Shown piece after piece: positions 8,288-16,551 of a DNA stretch of 64,000 bases. The translations under genes were made by a program, and so were the position numbers. Position 1 is the stretch's first letter; each line of letters opens with the position of its first letter. The stretch is taken from contig JAPOZO010000077.1 in NCBI GenBank assembly GCA_026706025.1, positions 1 to 64,000 of the forward strand, written 5' to 3'. Below the pieces are notes generated by a model. It was given only the letters and a program-made list of their open reading frames with translations. It made no database searches and was not told the origin of the DNA. This DNA comes from Candidatus Poribacteria bacterium (GTDB lineage Bacteria; Poribacteria; WGA-4E; WGA-3G).

Positions 8288-9889
8288 CTATTCCTCAACC
8301 ACAACAAGCCGCTGATTTGCTGCTATATCCGTCAAGGTCTGTACAATACCGCTCGGCCACTGGATAACAATCCGATCCACCCGCTGATGGTGTGCGAGTC
8401 CGAATTCGACATCAAGGCTGCTCTGTGAGAGGTAACTGTCTCCCGCCGTCACCTGCTGGAGCTGATGAAGATCCCCCGTACTCACTGTGACGATCGCACC
8501 GACACCGTCACGGTTGCTGATTGTGCCGACCGTGCGAATCTGGAGCCAGTGGTGTTGATGACCGCCGTCATTTCGGAGCAAAGTCGGTTTTGCATTGCTG
8601 TTGACAATGAGCAGATCCAAATCGCCATCGGCATCATAATCCGCGACGGCTACACCTCTGCCGACACCATAAGCATCGGATTCTCGGAGACCGACAGCCT
8701 GAGAAATATCCGTGAAAGTGCCGTCGCCATTGTTCTGGAGAAAGACATCCGGTTGCCCGTGTGCTTCCCATGCAGCCGGATCGATGTGTCCCGCGGCAAA
8801 AAATAGGTCCAGATCGCCGTCGTTGTCGGCATCAAAAAATGCCGTCCCCCAACACGTCTTACCCAGTCCAGATTCAAAAACGCCGCTCCGCGCGGAGACA
8901 TCGGTAAAGGTGCCATCTCCGTCGTTTCTATAGAGAATGTTGTTCTCATCAAGCCAATTCGTAACGAAGAGATCTAAGTCGCCGTCGATGTCATAATCCC
9001 CCCAAGTGACCCCCATCCCGCTTCGGATGTCGCCGGTACCGCTTCTCGCCTCTGGACGGTTGGTATTCGTGAAAGTTAACTCACCGTCGTTGCGATAGAG
9101 GATATTTTGATCGGTATCATTTGCGAGATAGATATCCAGATCGCCATCAGTATCGTAATCCGCCGCAGCGACTCCGAGTGTCAGGTGAAACCCGCCGTTC
9201 ACCTTCGCAGCCTCCGTAATATTGATGAAACCGCCGTCCCCTTTGTTTAAATAGAGGATGTTCGTCTGCCCGAAAAAATCGTAAGGAAAAAAGACTTCAT
9301 CGCCTTGTGGCACTTTCGTATATTCAATATAATTGCCGATATAGAGGTCTAAGTACCCGTCAACATCGTAATCTCCCCATGCGATGCCAGCCCCGAAACC
9401 GTTGTGCCCAATTCCACCTGCGCCAGATGAGAAGCGTTTGAAAGTGCCGTCCCCGTTGTTGCGATAGAATATATTCGCCTTGTAATTCGTAACGTATAGG
9501 TCGGCATCAGCATCGTTATCATAATCTGCGAAGGCGCATCCCATACCCCAACCGGTGTCCCCGACCCCAGCGGCATCGGTTACATCGGTGAAAGTGCCAT
9601 CCCCGTTGTTGCGATAGAGTGCGTTTTTCGGTTGCACCGCGTCCGGGTCAGGCCTCACTAATGCGGCGTTGGCGATATAAAGATCCAGCCAGCCATCATT
9701 GTCATAATCCCGCCATGCCGCACCGGAACCAACAAGTGCTGGCACCACGCGCAGATCAATACCGCCAGCATGCACAAAATGGATACCGGCTTGTTCAGTG
9801 ACATCCACGAATTGGATGTCGGATGCATAACCGTTAAATATAAATGCCCAACTCAAAATTACAATAACAGTTCGTAGCCGCTGCTGCAT
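8288..9889 (-). CDS. Secreted FG-GAP/VCBS beta-propeller with ASPIC/UnbV domain
   Basis: A 533-residue exported protein. An N-terminal signal peptide (VIVILSWAFIFNGYAS) is followed by about seven FG-GAP/VCBS repeats, each marked by a Ca-binding DYDNDGWLDLYI-type loop and NALYRNNGDGTFTDV, which build an integrin-like beta-propeller. The final 80 residues are an ASPIC/UnbV domain (GVGAIVTVSTG ... IQWPSGIVQTL). The architecture matches CRTAC1-type proteins, which are usually extracellular and of unclear biochemical role. It stands alone between two repeat regions. Confidence 0.88.
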   Translation of the reverse strand: MQQRLRTVIVILSWAFIFNGYASDIQFVDVTEQAGIHFVHAGGIDLRVVPALVGSGAAWRDYDNDGWLDLYIANAALVRPDPDAVQPKNALYRNNGDGTFTDVTDAAGVGDTGWGMGCAFADYDNDADADLYVTNYKANIFYRNNGDGTFKRFSSGAGGIGHNGFGAGIAWGDYDVDGYLDLYIGNYIEYTKVPQGDEVFFPYDFFGQTNILYLNKGDGGFINITEAAKVNGGFHLTLGVAAADYDTDGDLDIYLANDTDQNILYRNDGELTFTNTNRPEARSGTGDIRSGMGVTWGDYDIDGDLDLFVTNWLDENNILYRNDGDGTFTDVSARSGVFESGLGKTCWGTAFFDADNDGDLDLFFAAGHIDPAAWEAHGQPDVFLQNNGDGTFTDISQAVGLRESDAYGVGRGVAVADYDADGDLDLLIVNSNAKPTLLRNDGGHQHHWLQIRTVGTISNRDGVGAIVTVSTGDLHQLQQVTAGDSYLSQSSLDVEFGLAHHQRVDRIVIQWPSGIVQTLTDIAANQRLVVVEE

Positions 9890-9933
9890 TCGGAACCTTC
9901 TCGGTGTGTCTAAGTGTGCTTTTAATCACATAT

Positions 9934-10081
9934 TATAGTAAATCCCATAATTATTTGCACACACGGTAACTCGTAGGGGCTGGGGGATTTAGTCTGGGAA
10001 TAGACTAAATCCATTCCTTGTATTACATTCCCAGCCCCTACGAACGGGAAAAGTGTAAACATATTTTCCGATTTTACTATA
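9934..10081. repeat. MITE-like element, full copy with ~50-base inverted ends
   Basis: The left end (TATAGTAAATCCCATAATTA onwards) and the right end (reading TATAGTAAAATCGG on the reverse strand) are imperfect inverted repeats. They close on a perfect 13-base pair CGTAGGGGCTGGG / CCCAGCCCCTACG at 9972-10043. Inside is a second hairpin, GATTTAGTCT-GGGAAT-AGACTAAATC. The first 50 bases recur at 11551-11600 with only two differences. Confidence 0.65.
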
Positions 10082-10269
10082 TAACTCAAGTTGCTACTCA
10101 TTTCATTGAAAGTGATTGATTCACCGCAGGATTTTGTAGCGTGATGCACGTCGCGTCTGGGGTTTTTGCTTGGGTGTTTCTTCGCGTACGCCGCGAAACT
10201 TTTAGTTTGCGTCTCCGCACGCACAATCTAAAAGATTATGCTACAAAGCTGGCAACTTGCGTTATTATA
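10081..10269. repeat. Segment bounded by inverted AACTTGGGTTAT-type ends
   Basis: ATAACTCAAGTTGCTAC at 10081-10097 and GGCAACTTGCGTTATTATA at 10251-10269 are inverted copies of the GTAGCAACTTGGGTTAT repeat seen at 108, 246, 42334, 42474, 49584, 49639 and 49923. The 150 bases between them encode nothing recognisable. Confidence 0.5.
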
Positions 10270-10300
10270 CACAAAACCACAAGTTCGTTGTATCTTAATT

Positions 10301-10432
10301 ACAGAGCCATTCAGTTTTAAGAAATTATAGAGTTTCTCGTCCTTTTCTCAGGATCCGGTGCGGTTCCAAACCGCACCTACCGGGCCTGGGGGCCAAAATT
10401 GGACAAAGAAACCGAAAACTGAATGACTCTGT
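10301..10432. mobile_element. Non-autonomous MITE with 7-bp target duplication
   Basis: Inverted ends ACAGAGCCATTCAGTTTT (left) and GAAAACTGAATGACTCTGT (right) frame a central GGTGCGGTT...AACCGCACC hairpin. The seven bases CTTAATT directly precede the element (10294-10300) and directly follow it (10433-10439), as expected for a transposition target duplication. There is no coding capacity. Confidence 0.75.
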
Positions 10433-10570
10433 CTTAATTATGGGTTGTCAGCAAGAATAGCCGTCAGCCATCGGTTTCCATCAGCGGTCAGTAAAGCGGG
10501 GTTTAGAAAAACCTGCGGGAAACCCCCAAGCAAAAACACATCTCTTTGCTGACACCTGACAACCCATAAT
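10433..10570. repeat. AGCCGTCAGC-type repeat before the HNH gene
   Basis: Inverted and direct copies of GGTTGTCAGC, AGCCGTCAGCC and CAGCGGTCAG fill this stretch, ending in TGACACCTGACAACCC, a mirror of its start. It lies just upstream of the HNH-rnpA promoter. Confidence 0.5.
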
Positions 10571-10574
10571 TTAG

Positions 10575-10603
10575 TTGCAATTCACCGAAAAGTATGTTAA
10601 AAT
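10575..10603 (+). promoter_or_regulatory. Promoter for the HNH-rnpA-yidD run
   Basis: TTGCAA at 10575-10580, a 17-base spacer and TAAAAT at 10598-10603 give a good sigma-70 match about 50 bases before the HNH gene. Confidence 0.5.
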
Positions 10604-10654
10604 ACATAGGAGATATTGTTGTAGAGCCAATCGTTCAAGTTAGAGGAACTGCAA

Positions 10655-11167
10655 GTGGAAATGTCTGTCTTAGTACTCAATGCAAGTTACGAAGCGATCA
10701 ACGTTTGCAACCTCCGGCGTGCTATGAAAATGGTTTTCAAAGGCACTGCACAGACGGAAGAAGTCTCAGATATCGAGATTAATTCGCCAAGTGCTGCAAT
10801 AAAAGTACCGCATGTCATTCGTTTGGTAAGATATGTTCACGTTCCGCGGAGTGTCGTCAAATTTTCACGAAGGAACGTCCTCGTCCGCGACCAGTATACA
10901 TGTCAATACTGCTACAAAGAGTTGCCGACTCTGCAGCTGACACTTGACCATGTCGTTCCGATCTCTCGCGGGGGTGAAACGACGTGGGAAAACGTTGTGA
11001 CAGCCTGCAAAAAGTGTAATAACAAAAAAGGGAATAAGATGCTCTACGAAACGCGCCTGAAACTTGCACGCCAACCCAAAACACCATCAATTTTGACATA
11101 TCTGCAGCTCAACCGTCATTTTCGCGGGTGTCACCCGTCGTGGAGAAAATATCTGTATATCAACTAA
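10655..11167 (+). CDS. HNH endonuclease family protein
   Basis: A 170-residue protein with a C-terminal HNH nuclease module at about residues 78-130. It shows CQYCYKEL, LTLDHVVPISRGG (the catalytic DH pair), TTWENVVTACKKCNNKKGN, and two CxxC pairs that hold a structural zinc. The N-terminal half (SVLVLNASYEAINVCNLRRA) is the helper domain common to small bacterial HNH proteins of unknown duty. The GTG at 10655 lies 7 bases after GAGGA; an ATG two codons later is possible. It ends 3 bases before rnpA and so probably shares its transcript, in the place where rpmH usually sits. There is no sign of an intron or intein host. Confidence 0.85.
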   Translation: MEMSVLVLNASYEAINVCNLRRAMKMVFKGTAQTEEVSDIEINSPSAAIKVPHVIRLVRYVHVPRSVVKFSRRNVLVRDQYTCQYCYKELPTLQLTLDHVVPISRGGETTWENVVTACKKCNNKKGNKMLYETRLKLARQPKTPSILTYLQLNRHFRGCHPSWRKYLYIN

Positions 11168-11170
11168 ACC

Positions 11171-11530
11171 ATGCAAGATCCCGAAAAACTGAAAAAGTCT
11201 TGGGAGTTCCAGCGCGCTTATCAGAAGGGCAGTAAGTATTGGAACCGGTATTTCGTGATATACGTGCTACATAACCACTTCAATCATCTCCGACTCGGGA
11301 TAACTGTCAGCAAGAAAGTCGGGAAGAGCGTACAAAGGAATCGGGTTAAGCGATTAATTCGCGAATCATTTCGGCAATTACGCCCGCAAGTAAAGGTAGG
11401 GTACGATATTGTTGTCGTCGGCAGGACATCGGCGTGTCGGCTCACATGTCAAGAGACACAGCATGCGTTAGCCCAGCTATTCCACAAGGCACTAATCTTG
11501 AACCGCCGTAGCAGAAACCGGAATCATTGA
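11171..11530 (+). CDS. rnpA: Ribonuclease P protein component
   Basis: A 119-residue RnpA, the protein cofactor that helps the RNase P RNA bind precursor tRNAs. The family signature is present as LGITVSKKVGKSVQRNRVKR (RNR motif, around residues 43-62) followed by RLIRESFRQL, and the YDIVVVGR strand follows. Length is normal. It follows the HNH gene by 3 bases and precedes yidD, part of the widely conserved rnpA-yidD-yidC-jag-mnmE block. Confidence 0.95.
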   Translation: MQDPEKLKKSWEFQRAYQKGSKYWNRYFVIYVLHNHFNHLRLGITVSKKVGKSVQRNRVKRLIRESFRQLRPQVKVGYDIVVVGRTSACRLTCQETQHALAQLFHKALILNRRSRNRNH

Positions 11531-11550
11531 GGGCATGTTTTGCCTACGGG

Positions 11551-11619
11551 TATTATGGTAAATCCCATAATTATTTGCACACACGATAACTCGTAGGGGC
11601 GAGGTTACCTCGCCCCTAC
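11551..11619. repeat. Half copy of the TATTATRGTAAATCCC element plus hairpin
   Basis: Bases 11551-11600 match 9931-9980 at 48 of 50 positions. Here the following sequence is different and forms a near-perfect hairpin, GTAGGGGCGAGG-TTA-CCTCGCCCCTAC. It lies in the 114-base gap between rnpA and yidD and has no T-tract, so it is not a classic terminator. Confidence 0.6.
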
Positions 11620-11644
11620 TGAATGCTTGTAGAGGAAAATAGGC

Positions 11645-11926
11645 GTGGCGTGTTGTAAACCGCATCAAAAAGACGTGAAACAGCCCGAAAAGCAAGGGGT
11701 AGACCACCCATCGCGTAGAAGAGTGATACTCACAGCGCCGATCCGTTTTTATAGACGCTTTGTTTCACCGATCCTGCCACCCTCGTGCCGTTTTTATCCG
11801 ACATGCTCGCAATACGCACTTGAAGCTTTAGAACGCTATGGAATCTTCAAAGGGTGCTGGCTAACACTAAAACGACTCTCAAAATGCCACCCATATCATC
11901 CGGGTGGCTTTGATCCGCTAAAATAA
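11645..11926 (+). CDS. yidD: Membrane protein insertion efficiency factor YidD
   Basis: A 93-residue YidD, a small membrane-associated protein that supports YidC-dependent insertion. The conserved core is clear: [33 protein letters not shown], then [18 protein letters not shown]. The GTG at 11645 is 8 bases after AGAGGA. It has about 25 more N-terminal residues than the shortest family members, with a basic stretch. It sits between rnpA and yidC as in most bacteria. Confidence 0.93.
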   Translation: MACCKPHQKDVKQPEKQGVDHPSRRRVILTAPIRFYRRFVSPILPPSCRFYPTCSQYALEALERYGIFKGCWLTLKRLSKCHPYHPGGFDPLK

Positions 11927-11963
11927 TGGATGCGGACTTTGGAAATTAATTTCTAAAATATAT

Positions 11964-12065
11964 AGGACTTACCCTGTTAGAAACCGCTAAGTCCGTCTGA
12001 TGAAACGGATTTAAGGGCTAAACAAAGAAAATTTCGCGCCGCGTACTTAAATTTGCGTAAGTCCT
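11964..12065. repeat. MITE-like element with AGGACTTAC inverted ends
   Basis: AGGACTTAC (11964-11972) and GTAAGTCCT (12057-12065) are perfect inverted ends of a 102-base non-coding segment between yidD and yidC. The same ends bound a 75-base segment at 27651-27725. Confidence 0.55.
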
Positions 12066-12095
12066 GACACATAAAATGAGGAGCACCTAATCTCA

Positions 12096-13907
12096 ATGGG
12101 CGCACGTTACATTCTTGCACTGGTTCTAATGATTGGAGTCATGGTCCTATGGAGCCTGTTTCTTGCACCGAAACCAGATGAAAATCCGTCTACCGAGAAG
12201 GCACCCGTAGCATCAGACACCGGTGAAACGCCAGTCGATCCTGCAACACAGGCAACATCCGAGGCAACCGATGCACCCAGCAGTCCCGAGCTCTGGACAC
12301 AAGTTGCGGAAAGCCCGGACGATGCAATGATCAACGTCCAAACCGATAACTATAGTATCGTCTTTAACGAAAAACTCGCGATCGCTAAGGAGTGGCGGCT
12401 CAACCATTTTCCAGACCGATCAGATGGGACGAGTGAACCTTTGAATCTGATTCCGAAAAATGCCCCGAACTGCCTTGAACTTCGATTGGGAAATCAACTC
12501 TTGCAGAACGACCTTAACCTCCGCTTAGCGACATGGCGGGCGGATAAATCCGAAATTGACATTACAAATGGACAAGATGCTGAAACACTCACATTTACAA
12601 CAACCATCGGAGAGAAACTACAGGTAACGAAGCAGTTCACCTTCATCCCAAATACCTATTTCGTTGACATGGAGATAACCTTCCATAATACATCCGGTGA
12701 ACAGTTACCTATAAATGGATACAAACTTCGATGGGGGCCAGGTATCAATTCCGATTTGCTACCGCACGAAAAAAGGAGCGGCAAACGCGGGCGGCGCGGC
12801 ACAGAAGGCGCGAAAGCCTATATCGGTGAGGGAAAACCGCAACGCCAATTCAAGCCTGAACAAGCCTTAGCCCCTGTCCTCTGGGCAGGTATGGATAGCC
12901 AGTACTTCAGCGCATTGATAATTCCGGACCCTGTACTCAACGCTACATACAATTTGGATGGATCTCAGGCAAACACCGCGACAGATATTACTGTCACCGC
13001 CGCAAACGAAATAGCCGAACTCGTCCTATCAAAACCTTATCTCGAACGCGCGCAAGAAACGACGGAAACCTTTCGACTCTATGTCGGACCGAAAGACGAT
13101 ACGATTTTAAAGAGTATCGAAGCACCGAATGCCCCAGAAAATCCGGTCCGCCTCTCCAAAATTATTGATTTCGGATTTTTCTGGTTCATCGCATGGGGCA
13201 TGCTCTGGATATTCAAAGGGTTGCACTCGGTCTTCGGGAACTACGGCGTCTCGATTATTCTCCTCACCGCTTTGGTCAAGTTAATCTCTTATCCCTTTAC
13301 ACGCAAAGCGCATAATTCTATGAAGAAGATGCAGAAACTTCAACCGCAGTTGCTCGAATTAAAGGAGAAATATAGGGACGATCCCCAGAAGCTCAATCGC
13401 GCAACGATGCGCCTCTATAAGGAAAACGGGGTCAATCCGTTAGGCGGTTGTATCCCCTGGCTCCCACAAATCCCCATTTTCTGGGCACTTTTCGCACTCC
13501 TTGGCAGTGCTGTCGAGTTACGGGGCGCACCCTTTTTCCTCTGGATTAATGACCTTTCTGCCCCCGATACTTTAATCGAACTGCCGTTCACGATCCCGTT
13601 GATCGTCACGCAGATTGATGCTATACGTTTATTGCCCATCATAAACGGGTTGACAACTTGGCTCCAACAGAAATTCGTCGGTAATATGACCCCCACGACC
13701 GACAACATGCAAGCGAAATTGATGCAGTTTATGCCGCTCATCTTTATCTTTATCTTCTACAACTGGGCATCAGGGTTTGTGTTATATTGGCTGTGCAACA
13801 ATGTGTTCACGATCGCGCAACAATACATACAGAACCGAAGCGCGGCGGATGAAGAGCAAATCGCAGTGGTAGATAACAGGAGGCGGAACAACGCGAAACA
13901 AAAGTAG
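12096..13907 (+). CDS. yidC: Membrane protein insertase YidC
   Basis: A 603-residue YidC/Oxa1 insertase of the Gram-negative type. Residues 5-25 form the first membrane helix. A long Pro/Thr-rich linker and a beta-rich periplasmic domain (about 75-340) follow. The conserved insertase core starts near 365 with FGNYGVSIILLTALVKLISYPFT, a cytoplasmic hairpin KAHNSMKKMQKLQPQLLELKEKY, and the remaining helices ending in FVLYWLCNNVFTIAQQYI. The presence of the large periplasmic domain supports a diderm envelope. The ribosome site is GAGGAG. Confidence 0.96.
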   Translation: MGARYILALVLMIGVMVLWSLFLAPKPDENPSTEKAPVASDTGETPVDPATQATSEATDAPSSPELWTQVAESPDDAMINVQTDNYSIVFNEKLAIAKEWRLNHFPDRSDGTSEPLNLIPKNAPNCLELRLGNQLLQNDLNLRLATWRADKSEIDITNGQDAETLTFTTTIGEKLQVTKQFTFIPNTYFVDMEITFHNTSGEQLPINGYKLRWGPGINSDLLPHEKRSGKRGRRGTEGAKAYIGEGKPQRQFKPEQALAPVLWAGMDSQYFSALIIPDPVLNATYNLDGSQANTATDITVTAANEIAELVLSKPYLERAQETTETFRLYVGPKDDTILKSIEAPNAPENPVRLSKIIDFGFFWFIAWGMLWIFKGLHSVFGNYGVSIILLTALVKLISYPFTRKAHNSMKKMQKLQPQLLELKEKYRDDPQKLNRATMRLYKENGVNPLGGCIPWLPQIPIFWALFALLGSAVELRGAPFFLWINDLSAPDTLIELPFTIPLIVTQIDAIRLLPIINGLTTWLQQKFVGNMTPTTDNMQAKLMQFMPLIFIFIFYNWASGFVLYWLCNNVFTIAQQYIQNRSAADEEQIAVVDNRRRNNAKQK

Positions 13908-13918
13908 TTATCAGGGGA

Positions 13919-14056
13919 ATAGTTGTCAGTTATCAGTGCGATTTTTTCTGCGAAAAAATCTTTCAGTTTTCAGAAAGAGACTTTGGGATACCCGAAAACC
14001 TCTTAACTGACGGCTGATGGCTGACGGCTGATTGCTATTCTTGCTGATAACTATTA
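13919..14056. repeat. Repeat block between yidC and jag
   Basis: The gap contains AGTTATCAG and CTGACGGCTGATGGCTGACGG units plus the hairpin GATTTTTT-CTGCG-AAAAAATC. It belongs to the same family as 8105-8287. Confidence 0.5.
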
Positions 14057-14075
14057 AATAGGAGGACATGAACCT

Positions 14076-14699
14076 GTGCAACATTATATCGAAGCCGAAG
14101 GCGACACGGTGGAGGAAGCAATTGAACAGGCACTCAACGAACTTGAGGCGACTCGGGAGCAAGTTACAATCGACATTGTCACTGAACCGACGAAGGGAAT
14201 TTTGAACTTCGGCGCGAAACTGGCAAAAATCCGAGCAACCCTCAAACAAGATGTCTCTACTGCACCAGACGCAATCCTCAGCGAAATTCTCAACCGGATG
14301 AGGATTGACGCAGAAATTGAATCGAACTTCATCGATGGGAGCACGCATCTCAACATCCTCACGGACAGCCCCGCCTTATTGATCGGGAAACACGGACAGA
14401 CCCTTGACGCAATTGAACGCTTACTTAATTGTATCATCAATAAAGCCTCGCTCGTCAAAAGACGCGTTTTTGTTGATACCGAAGGTTACCGAGAACGTCG
14501 AGAAGAACGACTCGTTGAAATGGCGCATCAAGTTGCAGAAAAAGTCAGATATACGAACCGGGAAGTTGTCCTCGCACCGATGTCCGCACGCGACCGACGG
14601 ATCATTCATGTTACCTTAAAAGGGGACGCTGTTATCTCTACCTACAGCCAAGGCGAAGGGGAAATGCGACGCGTCATCGTTACCACACAACAGCCTTAA
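14076..14699 (+). CDS. jag: Jag/KhpB RNA-binding protein
   Basis: A 207-residue Jag (SpoIIIJ-associated, KhpB) protein. The Jag-N domain is seen as YIEAEGDTVEEAIEQALNEL. A KH domain follows with GKHGQTLDAIERLLN around residue 110, and a C-terminal R3H domain with EERLVEMAHQVAEKV and SARDRRIIH. Such proteins bind RNA and affect cell elongation and division in some bacteria. The GTG at 14076 follows GGAGG by 10 bases. An ATG at 14068 is in a different frame. Confidence 0.92.
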   Translation: MQHYIEAEGDTVEEAIEQALNELEATREQVTIDIVTEPTKGILNFGAKLAKIRATLKQDVSTAPDAILSEILNRMRIDAEIESNFIDGSTHLNILTDSPALLIGKHGQTLDAIERLLNCIINKASLVKRRVFVDTEGYRERREERLVEMAHQVAEKVRYTNREVVLAPMSARDRRIIHVTLKGDAVISTYSQGEGEMRRVIVTTQQP

Positions 14700-14748
14700 T
14701 TATTGAAAACTCAATGCTCTATCTGTCTTATGCGTTGGGGCTATTAAA

Positions 14749-16137
14749 ATGAAATTTCACGATACGATTGCAGCCATCGCAACAGCGCAGGGTGAAGCCG
14801 GTATCGGTATTGTCCGAGTCAGCGGGACACTCGCACTGAGCATCGCCGCTGAAGTCTTCCGATCGGCGCGCGGGGTGGTGCCAACAGAATTGCCAACGCA
14901 TACGCTTAATTATGGACATGTCGTAGATACAACGGCAGCTGATGAGGTTATTGATGAAGTCCTACTCGGTATCATGCACGCACCGAGAACTTATACTGGT
15001 GAAGACATCGTTGAGTTTAACTGCCACGGCGGGACAATCCCGCTCACGGGGGTATTAGATTTGGTGGTGAGGCACGGCGCACGCATCGCGGCGCCGGGCG
15101 AATTTACAAAACGCGCGTTCCTAAACGGGAGACTTGACCTTGCACAAGCCGAAGCCGTCGCGGAACTCATCGCTTCAAAAACAGACTTAAGCCGAAAAAT
15201 CGCTGTAGCAGCACTCGCTGGAAAACTCTCTGATACCGTCAACGGATTGAACGATCAGCTCGCAGCCCTACTTGCAGAAATCGAGGCTTCTATCGACTTC
15301 CCTGAGGAAGACTTGGATTTCATGAAGGTGGAGACGCAACTTGAAACTGCCCGCGCAGTTCAGACCGATCTGACGGCACTCCTTGAAACTGCCGCCGAAG
15401 GTAGGCTTATTACGGAAGGGGCTAACGTCGCGATACTCGGTAAGCCAAACGTCGGAAAATCGAGTCTGCTCAATGCCCTGCTCGGAACGCCCCGAGCAAT
15501 TGTCACCGATATACCCGGCACAACGCGCGATACGATTGAGGAGATGATTAACATCGGCGGTATCCCTTTGAAACTCATTGATACTGCCGGGATCCGACAC
15601 ACAGATGACGTTGTAGAACAACAAGGCGTTGAACGCAGCAAGGCGGTGCAGGATAGGGCAGAATTATGGCTCCTCATGTTCGATGCATCGCAACCGCTCA
15701 ATGATGCCGATCTTGAACTCTTAAAGACTGCGCAATCATCCAGTGCAATTCTTATTCTCAACAAAACGGATCTACCCGTTGTAACGTCGCCAACAGCGCT
15801 GCTTGCACACTGTCCGAAAAAACGGGTCGTCGAAACAGTGATTCCTGAAGGTAAGGGACTTGACAAACTAAAAGCCATGGTCTCTGAGGAACTGCTTGGC
15901 GGTGAATTGGTCATCGGTGAATCGCCGATCGTGACAAACGCTCGTCACCAAGAGGCACTCCGGCGCGCGAATGAAGGGCTTAATTATGCGATAGAGAGTC
16001 TCGAAAACCGGATGCCGCCTGACCTCATCGCTGTGGATCTACGAATTAGTCTTGATGGCCTTGGGGACATCGTCGGTAAAACAACGACGGAGGATATTCT
16101 TGATAGAATTTTCTCACAGTTCTGTGTCGGAAAGTGA
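14749..16137 (+). CDS. mnmE: tRNA modification GTPase MnmE
   Basis: A 462-residue MnmE, which with MnmG installs the cmnm5 group on wobble uridine of tRNAs. The N-terminal folate-binding domain starts DTIAAIATAQGEAGIGIVRVSG. The inserted G domain has GKPNVGKSSLLNALLG (around residue 231), TTRDTIEE, DTAGIR and NKTD. The C-terminus is FCVGK, keeping the catalytic Cys (usual form FCIGK). Length is normal. It closes the rnpA-yidD-yidC-jag-mnmE block. Confidence 0.96.
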   Translation: MKFHDTIAAIATAQGEAGIGIVRVSGTLALSIAAEVFRSARGVVPTELPTHTLNYGHVVDTTAADEVIDEVLLGIMHAPRTYTGEDIVEFNCHGGTIPLTGVLDLVVRHGARIAAPGEFTKRAFLNGRLDLAQAEAVAELIASKTDLSRKIAVAALAGKLSDTVNGLNDQLAALLAEIEASIDFPEEDLDFMKVETQLETARAVQTDLTALLETAAEGRLITEGANVAILGKPNVGKSSLLNALLGTPRAIVTDIPGTTRDTIEEMINIGGIPLKLIDTAGIRHTDDVVEQQGVERSKAVQDRAELWLLMFDASQPLNDADLELLKTAQSSSAILILNKTDLPVVTSPTALLAHCPKKRVVETVIPEGKGLDKLKAMVSEELLGGELVIGESPIVTNARHQEALRRANEGLNYAIESLENRMPPDLIAVDLRISLDGLGDIVGKTTTEDILDRIFSQFCVGK

Positions 16138-16223
16138 TGTTTACGAAAAGGGAACTTTTATCGGGGTGAGGTGTGTCTATTTCTACGTGTAAGCGGGAGG
16201 CACATTCTCACAAAGGAGTGATT

Positions 16224-16421
16224 ATGTTAGCCGCAAAACAACAGTGGTGCCCGCGCTGCAAAAGGCACGTCCAAACAGAACAGAAGCGGTCCAGTATTGG
16301 CAGACAGAAAGAACTCGTCAGAATTATCATTACCTGTTTCAAGTGTCGTACAACGCTATCGAGCAAAACAACCAGCGCAGCTGCGCTTGAGCAGAACGAA
16401 GAAATTTCACCGGAAGAATAA
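16224..16421 (+). CDS. Small zinc-ribbon protein
   Basis: A 65-residue protein. Two CxxC pairs, CPRC near residue 9 and CFKC near residue 38, should bind one zinc ion in a rubredoxin-like ribbon; the stretch between them is basic (KRHVQTEQKRSSIGRQKE). The C-terminus is acidic and disordered. I chose the ATG at 16224, just after AAAGGAGTG; an earlier in-frame start lacks a ribosome site. It sits between mnmE and the candidate selenoprotein. Nucleic-acid binding is plausible but not shown. Confidence 0.65.
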   Translation: MLAAKQQWCPRCKRHVQTEQKRSSIGRQKELVRIIITCFKCRTTLSSKTTSAAALEQNEEISPEE

Positions 16422-16551
16422 CACGCGTCCCAATACGGGTAGGCGCAGTTTTGCGGCGCACTCGCTTATAAGCGATCTGCATTCCTAAACCTGCCTACTG
16501 ACAACTGCGTACTGATAACTGAAAACTAATAACCAATAAAGGAGAAAACTC

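Noticed and set aside
8107-8290. Possible CRISPR array
   Set aside because: Repeats are about 10 bases, irregular and occur in both directions without spacers, and no cas genes are near.
9922-10224. 100-codon minus-strand frame
   Set aside because: It lies across two inverted-repeat elements and has no protein-like pattern; it is an artefact of repeats.
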